DNA of 6,694 nucleotides from assembly GCA_031177445.1 (NCBI GenBank), contig JAPSGP010000165.1, positions 1 through 6,694 of the forward strand, in the 5' to 3' direction. Both the position numbers and the translations under genes were made by a program. The notes beneath the pieces were generated by a model. The model was not told the origin of the DNA, searched no databases, and saw only the letters and a list, made by a program, of their open reading frames with translations. This DNA comes from Acidimicrobiia bacterium. GTDB lineage: Bacteria > Actinomycetota > Acidimicrobiia > IMCC26256 > JACDBD01. Position 1 is the first letter of the stretch. Every line of letters begins with the position of its first letter. Positions 1-4,977 of this stretch are shown in pieces.

Positions 1-295
1 CGCCGGGCAGCGCCGGGACGGGCTCGATGAAGCCCATCGCGCGCAACGCCTCCGCCGCGCGCGGCTGTTCCCACGGCGCGACGAGCAGGTCGACGTCGGT
101 GTACGTCCGCGCCAACGGCTCGTCGTCGGCGTACAGCCACCGCCGGACGACCGGTCCCTTGAGCAGGATGGGCTCGATCCCGACGCGCCGCAGGCCCGTC
201 ACCACCTCCGCGGTCCAACGGTCGACACGGAGGCGCGCGCCGACGCCGACGAGCCCGGTGAGCTCGTCAGGAGGCCTGGGCTCGTTCGCGGTCAT
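1..295 (-). CDS. Nucleotidyltransferase family protein (NTP_transf_5-like), N-terminal part, cut by window edge
   Basis: Only the first 98 residues are visible; the gene continues past position 1. The diagnostic stretch is LLKGPVV (residues 44-50) followed by a short helix and R63-TYTDVDLLV, ending at V72. The lysine-glycine pair and the D67-x-D69 metal-binding pair resemble the Pol-beta-type fold of the uncharacterised family PF14907. The ATG at 295 has CGGAG seven bases upstream (303-307) and lies inside the 3' end of the GMC oxidoreductase gene, overlapping it by 29 nt in another frame, so the two are probably translationally coupled. Homologues of this family recur in peptide natural-product clusters, including lasso-peptide-type ones, where the role is mostly unknown; transfer of a nucleotidyl group to a peptide or small molecule is only inferred. 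Family assignment is fairly confident, substrate unknown. An aminoglycoside-type or antitoxin nucleotidyltransferase is a less likely alternative. Confidence 0.75.
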   Translation of the reverse strand, partial: MTANEPRPPDELTGLVGVGARLRVDRWTAEVVTGLRRVGIEPILLKGPVVRRWLYADDEPLARTYTDVDLLVAPWEQPRAAEALRAMGFIEPVPALPG

Positions 296-1934
296 GGAGC
301 AACTCCGCTGCCTTCTCTGCGATCATGATGACCGCCGCGTTCGGGTGCCCGCTGACGATCGTCGGCATCACCGATGCGTCGACCACCCGCAGGGCTTCGA
401 GCCCGTGCACGCGGAGCGTCGGGTCGACGACGGCCATCGGATCGATGCCCATCTTGCACGTCCCTGTACCGTGATGCGCGGTCTGGGCACGCTCCTGCAC
501 GAACCCGGCGAGCGCGTCGTCACTCTGGACGTCGTCTCCGGGTTGCACCTCACCGTCGATGAGCCCGCTGAGCGGTTGCGTGTGCAGCAGGCGACGCGCC
601 AGGCGAACTCCTTCGACGACGACGTTCAGGTCCTCGCCGTCCGGATCGGAGAAGTACGACGGTTGGATGACGGGAGCCGCGAGCGGGTCGGCAGACGCCA
701 GCGCGACAAAGCCTGTGCTCCGCGGTGTAGCGGCGGCCGGGCCGAGGATGACGCCGTGCATGGTCGGCGGCTCGCCGCGACGCCGGACCCGATCGGTGAC
801 CGAGCGGGCACGACGCACCGCCCAGGCGCGCGGGCTCTCGAACAGCCGGCGCGGGGGGACACCGATCGGGGAGAAGACGAGCTCGAGGTCGGGCGAGGCG
901 AGGCCGGGGCGCGTGCGGACGTACGCACACGCCTCGGAGATGTTCGAGGTCAGCGGCCCCTTGCGCAGCAGCGCGTAGCGAACGACGTTGGCCGGGGACT
1001 CGCCGCTCAGGATCGAGATCGGCTGCGTGATGCTGGCGATCACCGCCACGCCGACATGGTCTTGAAGGTTGCTCCCGACGCCCGGAAGCTCGTGCACCAA
1101 TGGGATCCCGAGTGCACGCAGGTCGCGGGCGGGGCCGACGCCCGACAGCAGCAGAAGCTGCGGCGAGTTGACGACACCCCCGCAGAGCACCACCTCGCGC
1201 CCGGCTGTGGCCTGGGTGGTCCGGCCGTCCTGGCGGTACTCGACGCCAACCGCACGCAATTCGTCGAACAGCACCCTGGTCGCGTGCGCGCCGGTCAGGA
1301 CGGTGAGGTTCGGGCGGTCGAACGCCGGGCGCAGGTGTGAGTGCGCGGTCGTCCAGCGGGCTCCCCGCCGTTGGGTCACCTGGACGTAGCCGGCGCCCTC
1401 CAGCCGAGCTTCGTTGAAGTCGTGGCGGTGGGGGATGCCGCACTCGACGGCGGCGGCGACGAACGCGTGCGTCAGCACGTTCGGGTCCCGTAGATCGGCA
1501 ACCGGAAGCGGCCCACCACGGCCATGGAACGGGGAGGGATCGCCACGCCGGTCCTCCGACTTCCTGAAGTACGGCAGCACGGTGTCGTAGTCCCAGCCCG
1601 GGTTCCCGAGCTCGGCCCAGCGGTCGTAGTCGGCCCGATCGCCACGGAGATACACCTGGCCGTTGATGAGGAACGTGCCCCCGAGCCCCCGCCCGCGGGG
1701 CCAGTACATCTGGCGCCCGGCGAGCCGAGGCTGGGGCTCGGTGACGTACGCCCAATCGACGTCAGTGAGGAAGTGGCGGGCCATGAGCGCCGGTACCGGG
1801 AGCGCTCTGCGCTCGTCGTGCGTTCCCGCCTCCAGCAGCAGGACACGAACCGCAGGGTCTTCGCTCAGCCGAGCGGCGAGCACACACCCGGCTGAACCGG
1901 CACCGACGATGATGTAGTCGTGCCCCGCCGTCAT
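267..1934 (-). CDS. GMC-family FAD-dependent oxidoreductase (choline dehydrogenase-like)
   Basis: A 555-aa, full-length glucose-methanol-choline oxidoreductase. It would oxidise an alcohol (or amino-alcohol) group to an aldehyde or ketone with FAD. Seen in order: Rossmann motif GAGSAG at 11-16 with the ribose-binding E35; PRGRGLGGTFLING (79-92, GMC signature 1 region); VVLCGGVVNSPQLLLLSGVG (248-267, signature 2); LPGVGSNLQDH (283-293); and HHGTGTCKMG with catalytic H488 and, 44 residues later, N532 in SGHPNAA, the His/Asn pair of choline-oxidase-type members. No signal peptide, so cytoplasmic. I start it at ATG 1934: MTAGHDYIIVGAG puts the Rossmann strand right at the N-terminus as usual, the ATG overlaps the preceding stop as ATGA, and AAGG lies four bases upstream. 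An upstream extension to 2114 is open but overlaps the oxygenase gene and is discarded. The signature 1 position usually GG(S/T)(S/T) reads GGTF. The operon context suggests a peptide substrate; a free alcohol is also possible. Confidence 0.93.
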   Translation of the reverse strand: MTAGHDYIIVGAGSAGCVLAARLSEDPAVRVLLLEAGTHDERRALPVPALMARHFLTDVDWAYVTEPQPRLAGRQMYWPRGRGLGGTFLINGQVYLRGDRADYDRWAELGNPGWDYDTVLPYFRKSEDRRGDPSPFHGRGGPLPVADLRDPNVLTHAFVAAAVECGIPHRHDFNEARLEGAGYVQVTQRRGARWTTAHSHLRPAFDRPNLTVLTGAHATRVLFDELRAVGVEYRQDGRTTQATAGREVVLCGGVVNSPQLLLLSGVGPARDLRALGIPLVHELPGVGSNLQDHVGVAVIASITQPISILSGESPANVVRYALLRKGPLTSNISEACAYVRTRPGLASPDLELVFSPIGVPPRRLFESPRAWAVRRARSVTDRVRRRGEPPTMHGVILGPAAATPRSTGFVALASADPLAAPVIQPSYFSDPDGEDLNVVVEGVRLARRLLHTQPLSGLIDGEVQPGDDVQSDDALAGFVQERAQTAHHGTGTCKMGIDPMAVVDPTLRVHGLEALRVVDASVMPTIVSGHPNAAVIMIAEKAAELLHDRERAQAS

Positions 1935-2830
1935 CCGGCCTTCGGCTGCTGACGGGAGGACGGCAAGGACGCGTGCAGCGCGTGACGCGCCCGCCGCGCC
2001 GCGGAGCGCGCTCGACGCCGGATGCTCCGTGCGGCCCGCACCACACTCGCCTTGAGGCGATCGGACGGCTCCGAGCTCCCGGGCGGCCGCGGGCGCAGGT
2101 GGAGACGGCGGCACTGCGAGTTGTAGAGATGGACGAGCTCGGTTCGTCGACTCGTGGTCGTCTGGAACACACAGGACAAGGCAACCGACGTCGCCGGGTC
2201 TCCCGGGACCCAGTGGAGCCGGTATGGCGGGATGTACAGCGCTTCACCCGGCTCGAGCCGGTACCGCTCCACCAGCGTCGGGAGCGCGCTCGCGTTTCGC
2301 TCTACGTCGAAGTGCCGCGCGATCTCGGATTGCTCCTGGCGCGGATCGGCGAACGTGCCGAGCATCAGCTCCTTCGTGCCCTCGATCTGGAGGAGCAGGT
2401 TGTGGTGACGATCGAAGTGCACCGGCACGACGGAGTGAGCCGATGAGAGCAGCACGTTCGCCATCTGCTGCTCGATCACCCCTTCGGATGCAGGCAGGAA
2501 CGGCGCGACCTGGTCGACGCATTGCGCGAGGAGTTGCTGATATTCGGGAAGCCGCTGTGCCGACCACACGATCATCCAGCAGCCGTTGCCGTCGATGTCG
2601 CGGGCGACGGCCGACGCATCGATGTTGAGCCGCTCCGGCACACCGTCCGGCAGGAGCAGCGGGAGATCGCCGAGGTGATGCTCGATCGCCGCCGGCGGGC
2701 TCGCCTCGACGAGCGCGACGAGCGATGCGCGGGTGAAGTGAGGACGCTCCTGCAGGTGGTGCCGGAAGCGAAGCGGCCGCCGGCCGACTGCGTCCGCGAA
2801 GTCAGCTGGCTCGAGCTCGAGCCAGGTCAT
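1931..2830 (-). CDS. Cupin_8/JmjC-like 2-oxoglutarate- and Fe(II)-dependent hydroxylase
   Basis: A 299-aa protein with a cupin-like/JmjC oxygenase core at about residues 95-225. The segment PVHFDRHHNLLLQIEGTKE (136-154) aligns well with human FIH around its iron site. H138 and D140 form the HxD pair, N144 matches an active-site Asn, and K153, exactly 13 residues after the Asp, matches the 2-oxoglutarate-binding Lys. The distal iron ligand is H206 in YIPPYRLHWVPG (199-210). Such enzymes hydroxylate protein or peptide side chains or small molecules, releasing succinate and CO2. The N-terminus (MTWLELEPADFADAVG) looks native, but the ATG at 2830 lacks a purine-rich ribosome-binding site: its upstream sequence is pyrimidine-rich. 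It starts 19 nt after the stop of the small peptide gene, so translation may depend on coupling to it. Residues 258-299 form an Arg-rich tail (11 Arg/Lys in 25 residues at 258-282), unusual for the family. Its stop overlaps the GMC start. Peptide hydroxylation is inferred from context. Confidence 0.87.
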   Translation of the reverse strand: MTWLELEPADFADAVGRRPLRFRHHLQERPHFTRASLVALVEASPPAAIEHHLGDLPLLLPDGVPERLNIDASAVARDIDGNGCWMIVWSAQRLPEYQQLLAQCVDQVAPFLPASEGVIEQQMANVLLSSAHSVVPVHFDRHHNLLLQIEGTKELMLGTFADPRQEQSEIARHFDVERNASALPTLVERYRLEPGEALYIPPYRLHWVPGDPATSVALSCVFQTTTSRRTELVHLYNSQCRRLHLRPRPPGSSEPSDRLKASVVRAARSIRRRARSAARRARHALHASLPSSRQQPKAG

Positions 2831-2849
2831 GACGGAGAGGGGGCGAGGT

Positions 2850-3011
2850 CTACTGGCTCGATGGAGCAGCGTCGCCCGCGGCGCTGGGCTTCTCGGGCTC
2901 GCTCGACCGGTGCCACAGCGGGCTCAACGTCGGGACACCGTTCGAGATCACGGTCGTCATCAGCGCGCTCACCGGGGTGCGGCTCTCGATCGCAGGTGCG
3001 ATGTAGTGCAC
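2850..3011 (-). CDS. Small RiPP-precursor-like peptide, 53 aa
   Basis: First gene of the leftward operon. It starts at GTG 3011, five bases after a perfect GAGGAG Shine-Dalgarno (3017-3022), and ends at TAG 2850-2852, 19 nt before the oxygenase gene. By hand count 46 of 52 sense codons after the start end in G or C (about 88 percent), as expected for a real gene in this genome. The peptide begins MHYIAPAIESRTPVSALM, which looks like a leader: Y3-x-x-P6-x-I8 is reminiscent of the YxxPxL leader motif bound by RiPP recognition elements in lasso-peptide systems. The middle (about 19-34) holds SNGVPTLSPLWH with Ser, Thr, Asn, Pro, Trp and His that could be hydroxylated or oxidised. The C-terminus (35-53) is a polar Ser/Pro/Glu/Ala tail. 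It has no Cys, no transmembrane segment and no lasso-type ring Gly with Asp/Glu 7-9 residues on. I do not recognise the family; the precursor role is inferred from size, position and neighbours. A leader peptide controlling translation is the main alternative. Confidence 0.72.
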   Translation of the reverse strand: MHYIAPAIESRTPVSALMTTVISNGVPTLSPLWHRSSEPEKPSAAGDAAPSSQ

Positions 3012-3016
3012 GGCAT

Positions 3017-3022
3017 CTCCTC
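3017..3022 (-). promoter_or_regulatory. Shine-Dalgarno GAGGAG fixing the GTG start of the small peptide
   Basis: Reads GAGGAG on the minus strand with a five-base spacer to GTG 3011. An ATG at 3016-3014 lies directly behind it, but is out of frame with the long coding stretch and has no spacer, so the GTG is the start. Confidence 0.7.
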
Positions 3023-3041
3023 GTCGGATCACGGCCCGAGG

Positions 3042-3047
3042 AGTATA
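3042..3047 (-). promoter_or_regulatory. Candidate -10 element of the peptide/oxygenase/GMC operon
   Basis: TATACT on the minus strand is one of the few AT-rich hexamers in the intergenic region and sits 30 bases before the GTG start, giving a predicted short leader of roughly 20-25 nt. No good -35 is present: the hexamer at 17-bp spacing (3065-3070) reads GCGCGT. The promoter may therefore need an activator, or be weak. The would-be spacer contains a perfect palindrome. Confidence 0.5.
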
Positions 3048-3050
3048 GAG

Positions 3051-3063
3051 GTGCGGTCCGCAC
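3051..3063. promoter_or_regulatory. Perfect 13-bp inverted repeat, candidate operator
   Basis: GTGCGG-T-CCGCAC is a perfect 6-bp inverted repeat around one central base. It lies in the -35/-10 spacer of the leftward promoter, where a bound regulator would block or remodel RNA polymerase. It precedes no T-tract, and lies upstream of the promoter's transcript, so a terminator is unlikely. The regulator is not identifiable from the window. Confidence 0.4.
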
Positions 3064-3111
3064 GACGCGCGGGATGGCTTTCGGGTCGGGCGATCCCGCG
3101 GCGGCTTGAGC

Positions 3112-3142
3112 TTGACCTCAAGTGAACTTGAGATACTAGGTT
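3112..3142 (+). promoter_or_regulatory. MerR/SoxR-type promoter with 19-bp spacer driving the DUF5519 gene
   Basis: -35 TTGACC (3112-3117), spacer of exactly 19 bp, -10 TAGGTT (3137-3142, fits the TANNNT actinobacterial pattern). The overlong spacer filled by a dyad is the hallmark of promoters activated by DNA distortion through MerR-family proteins. The predicted transcript starts near 3149, about 37 nt before ATG 3186, which is preceded by AGAGAGGA (3171-3178). Confidence 0.72.
3116..3133. promoter_or_regulatory. SoxR box
   Basis: CCTCAAGTGAACTTGAGA contains a perfect 7-bp dyad, CTCAAGT (3117-3123) and ACTTGAG (3126-3132), separated by GA. It matches the enteric soxS operator CCTCAAGTTAACTTGAGG at 16 of 18 positions. 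A further half-site CTTGAG lies at 3105-3110. SoxR is a [2Fe-2S] MerR-family sensor of redox-active compounds. No soxR gene is in the window, so the regulator would act in trans or lie nearby. Confidence 0.75.
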
Positions 3143-3185
3143 GATCGCTGTCAGTCGAAGAGAGCGATAGAGAGAGGACTGTGCG

Positions 3186-3527
3186 ATGGGAACGGCTGCG
3201 GATCAACGAGGGCAGCGCATCGTTCGCGAGGTCACCAGCTGGCCTGGCGTGGTGACCGACACGGGTGAGTTCGCCGAGACCGACTTCCTCGTCAACCGCC
3301 GCTCGATCGGGCACGTGCACGGCGGCCACCAGGCGGACATCCCGTTCCCGCGCCGCATCCGGGACGAGCTCGTAGCCGCGGGGCGGACCGGCCCGCACCA
3401 CGTGTATCCCGGCTCCGGATGGACCACGCTGCGTATCCGGAGCGACGAGGACGCCGAGACCGCCATCGAACTGCTGCGGATCAACTACGACCGGATCACG
3501 AAGCGGGCCGACGCAGTTCGGTCGTAG
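3186..3527 (+). CDS. DUF5519 (luciferase-domain) protein
   Basis: A 113-aa soluble protein of the DUF5519 / Luciferase family (PF17648). Typical motifs in order: IGHVHGGH (41-48), DIPFPRRIRDELVAAG (51-66), GPHHVYPGSGWTTLRI (69-84) and the C-terminal helix AIELLRINYDR (93-103). Despite the family name, short bacterial members have no proven luciferase activity and no established reaction; several conserved His (43, 45, 48, 71, 72) might bind a metal or substrate, but this is a guess. The start is ATG 3186 with AGGA seven bases upstream. It lies directly behind the SoxR box, so it is probably induced by redox-cycling agents, suggesting a role in handling or binding a redox-active or flavin-like compound. 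The alpha/beta hydrolase gene follows 88 nt downstream on the same strand. Confidence 0.85.
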   Translation: MGTAADQRGQRIVREVTSWPGVVTDTGEFAETDFLVNRRSIGHVHGGHQADIPFPRRIRDELVAAGRTGPHHVYPGSGWTTLRIRSDEDAETAIELLRINYDRITKRADAVRS

Positions 3528-3534
3528 GAGCCGC

Positions 3535-3549
3535 GGTCGCTCGGCGACC
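3535..3549 (+). terminator. Weak hairpin after DUF5519 gene
   Basis: GGTCGC-TCG-GCGACC is a perfect 6-bp stem with a 3-base loop, eight bases after the DUF5519 stop. No T-run follows, so intrinsic termination is doubtful; it could trim or attenuate read-through into the hydrolase gene. Such short GC stems also arise by chance here. Confidence 0.25.
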
Positions 3550-3584
3550 CAAGGGCACCAGCGGCGAGCCCGATCGGGTTCGGC

Positions 3585-3619
3585 TAGAAACTTGCGACAT
3601 GACCAACGGGGCGTCATGA
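3585..3619 (+). promoter_or_regulatory. Possible leaderless micro-ORF and -10 before the hydrolase gene
   Basis: TAGAAA (3585-3590) precedes ATG 3599 by eight bases, the spacing expected for a leaderless transcript. That ATG opens a six-codon frame (MTNGAS) whose TGA overlaps the hydrolase ATG as ATGA (3616-3619). The hydrolase ATG itself has only a GGGG (3608-3611) for a ribosome site. No -35 consensus is visible, so this is tentative. Confidence 0.2.
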
Positions 3620-4962
3620 CCGAGCACACCGCGTCCCCCGCCACCTCGACGCTCGAAGGCGCGCCGTCGCTCTTCTCGACCGCGTTCGACCTCCGCTCGG
3701 TCGGCTATGTGACCGAGGAACTGTTGTGCTCGGGGATCGCGACCTCGTGCGCGGGGGAGACGGCACCCTTCACGACCCGGCTCGTCGTCTACCGGCCGGA
3801 GGATCCCGGTCGCGGGAACGGTGCGGCGGTCGTCGAGTGGCTCAACGTGTCGGGCGGCTTCGATGTCCCAGCGGTATGGATGACCACGCACCGTCACCTC
3901 GTGCGCGAGGGATTCACCTGGATGGGCGTGACCGCGCAGCGAGTGGGCATTCACGGCGGCGGCGGCGTGCTCCCCGAGAGCGGGCTACGAGTGAGCGATC
4001 CCGAGCGCTACAGCACACTCGCGCATCCGGGCGACGAGTTCGCGTTCGACGTTTTCACCCAGGCAGGCCGGGTTGTGCGGGAGCGGTTTGGCGGCGAACG
4101 ACTGCTCGCCACGGGCGAGTCGCAGTCGTCGCTGTACCTCGTCTCGTACCTCAACGAGGTCTCGCCCACAGCCGGGATGTTCGACGGCTACCTGCTCGTG
4201 GGTCGCCCTGGCGGCGCCGCACCGCTCGACGGGAGCTTCACCCTCGTCCTCGGCGAGCCCCGTCTCGCCGGCGCGGTGCGGATCCGCGACGACCTCGCGA
4301 CGCCGGTGCTCGTGGTGCAGAGCGAGACCGATCTGCTCGGCAGGCTCGGGTATTACCCGGCACGTCAGCCCGATGGCGACTGCTTCCGCCTCTGGGAGGT
4401 CGCCGGCTCGGCGCACTGCGACACGTACTTCCTGCTCGCGGCCGCACTCGACTCCGGCGCGCTCTCGGCAGGCGACCTCGCGCGTCTGGTTCTGGCGGCG
4501 GACGAGCCGCTCGGCATGCCGACCTCGCTGCCGATCAACTCTGGCCCGCAGATGCACTTCGTCCTCCACGCCGCGCTACACCACCTCGACCAATGGGTGG
4601 GCGACGGAAGCGCGCCGCCGGGCGCGGATCGTCTGGTCGTTCGCGACGACGCGGACGGTCCTGCGTTCGTGCTCGACGAACACGACAACGTGCTCGGCGG
4701 GGTTCGCTCTCCGTGGGTCGACGCGCCGATCGCGACCTTGTCGGGGCTCGGGCAGCCCGGCGACCTGGCGCAACTGTTCGGCACGTCGACGCCCTTCGAC
4801 GCGGCGACGCTCGATCGCCTCTACCCGGGCGGGGTGACGGATTTCGGGTCCCGATTCGACGCCGCCACCGACCACGCGGTGGCGTCGGGATTCCTGCTCG
4901 CAGCCGACGCCGACGAGATCAAGGCGCTTGGCCGGGCGATGTATGTCGTGTGCTCGACCTGA
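3616..4962 (+). CDS. Alpha/beta hydrolase domain protein (Abhydrolase_10-like)
   Basis: A 448-aa protein resembling the 'alpha/beta hydrolase domain-containing protein' family (PF20091). Numbered from ATG 3616: VVEWLNVSGGFD (72-83) in the N-terminal part; nucleophile elbow ATGESQSSLYLVSYLNEV (165-182) with Ser169 in G-E-S-Q-S; the strand TPVLVVQSETDLLG (229-242) carrying the probable acid (E237 or D239); and His267 in VAGSAHCDTYF (262-272). These make a complete triad for an esterase or related serine hydrolase; the natural substrate of this family is largely unknown. No signal peptide or membrane segment is visible, so it is likely cytoplasmic. I chose ATG 3616 over an in-frame TTG 3592, because the latter has no ribosome site and adds eight atypical residues. 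The gene lies 88 nt after the DUF5519 gene and may share its SoxR-type promoter, and converges on the methyltransferase gene with a 15-nt gap. Confidence 0.85.
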   Translation: MTEHTASPATSTLEGAPSLFSTAFDLRSVGYVTEELLCSGIATSCAGETAPFTTRLVVYRPEDPGRGNGAAVVEWLNVSGGFDVPAVWMTTHRHLVREGFTWMGVTAQRVGIHGGGGVLPESGLRVSDPERYSTLAHPGDEFAFDVFTQAGRVVRERFGGERLLATGESQSSLYLVSYLNEVSPTAGMFDGYLLVGRPGGAAPLDGSFTLVLGEPRLAGAVRIRDDLATPVLVVQSETDLLGRLGYYPARQPDGDCFRLWEVAGSAHCDTYFLLAAALDSGALSAGDLARLVLAADEPLGMPTSLPINSGPQMHFVLHAALHHLDQWVGDGSAPPGADRLVVRDDADGPAFVLDEHDNVLGGVRSPWVDAPIATLSGLGQPGDLAQLFGTSTPFDAATLDRLYPGGVTDFGSRFDAATDHAVASGFLLAADADEIKALGRAMYVVCST

Positions 4963-4977
4963 TTCGGACAGCCAGCA

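Noticed and set aside
27..1340. Long open frame on the plus strand (437 codons) opposite the GMC gene
   Set aside because: Its product is Arg/Asp/Gly-rich without domains and mirrors the codon pattern of the well-supported GMC gene; a GC-rich antisense shadow.
1935..2114. 60-residue N-terminal extension of the GMC protein
   Set aside because: It lies inside the oxygenase gene, is low-complexity, and the family's Rossmann motif starts right after ATG 1934, which has an ATGA junction.
2850..3011. Lasso peptide precursor
   Set aside because: No T-x-G cleavage site and no Gly/Ala followed by Asp/Glu at ring distance 7-9; only the YxxP-like leader motif fits.
2850..3011. Mycofactocin-like precursor, because of the GMC neighbour
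   Set aside because: The peptide does not end in Val-Tyr and no MftB/MftC-type genes are visible.
2827..3063. 78-residue minus-strand frame overlapping the small peptide
   Set aside because: Different frame from the peptide, unlike any protein, covers the -10 element and palindrome, and has no ribosome site.
3569..3578. 10-bp palindrome CCCGATCGGG
   Set aside because: Short GC palindromes are common in this composition and it has no clear promoter context.
3012..3644. Upstream extension of the small peptide frame to a 264-residue protein
   Set aside because: The extension runs antisense through the DUF5519 gene and both promoters and shows no domain; the GAGGAG-GTG start at 3011 is convincing.
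4963..4977. Bidirectional terminator in the convergent gap
   Set aside because: The 15-nt gap holds no stem-loop or T-tract; nothing supported there.
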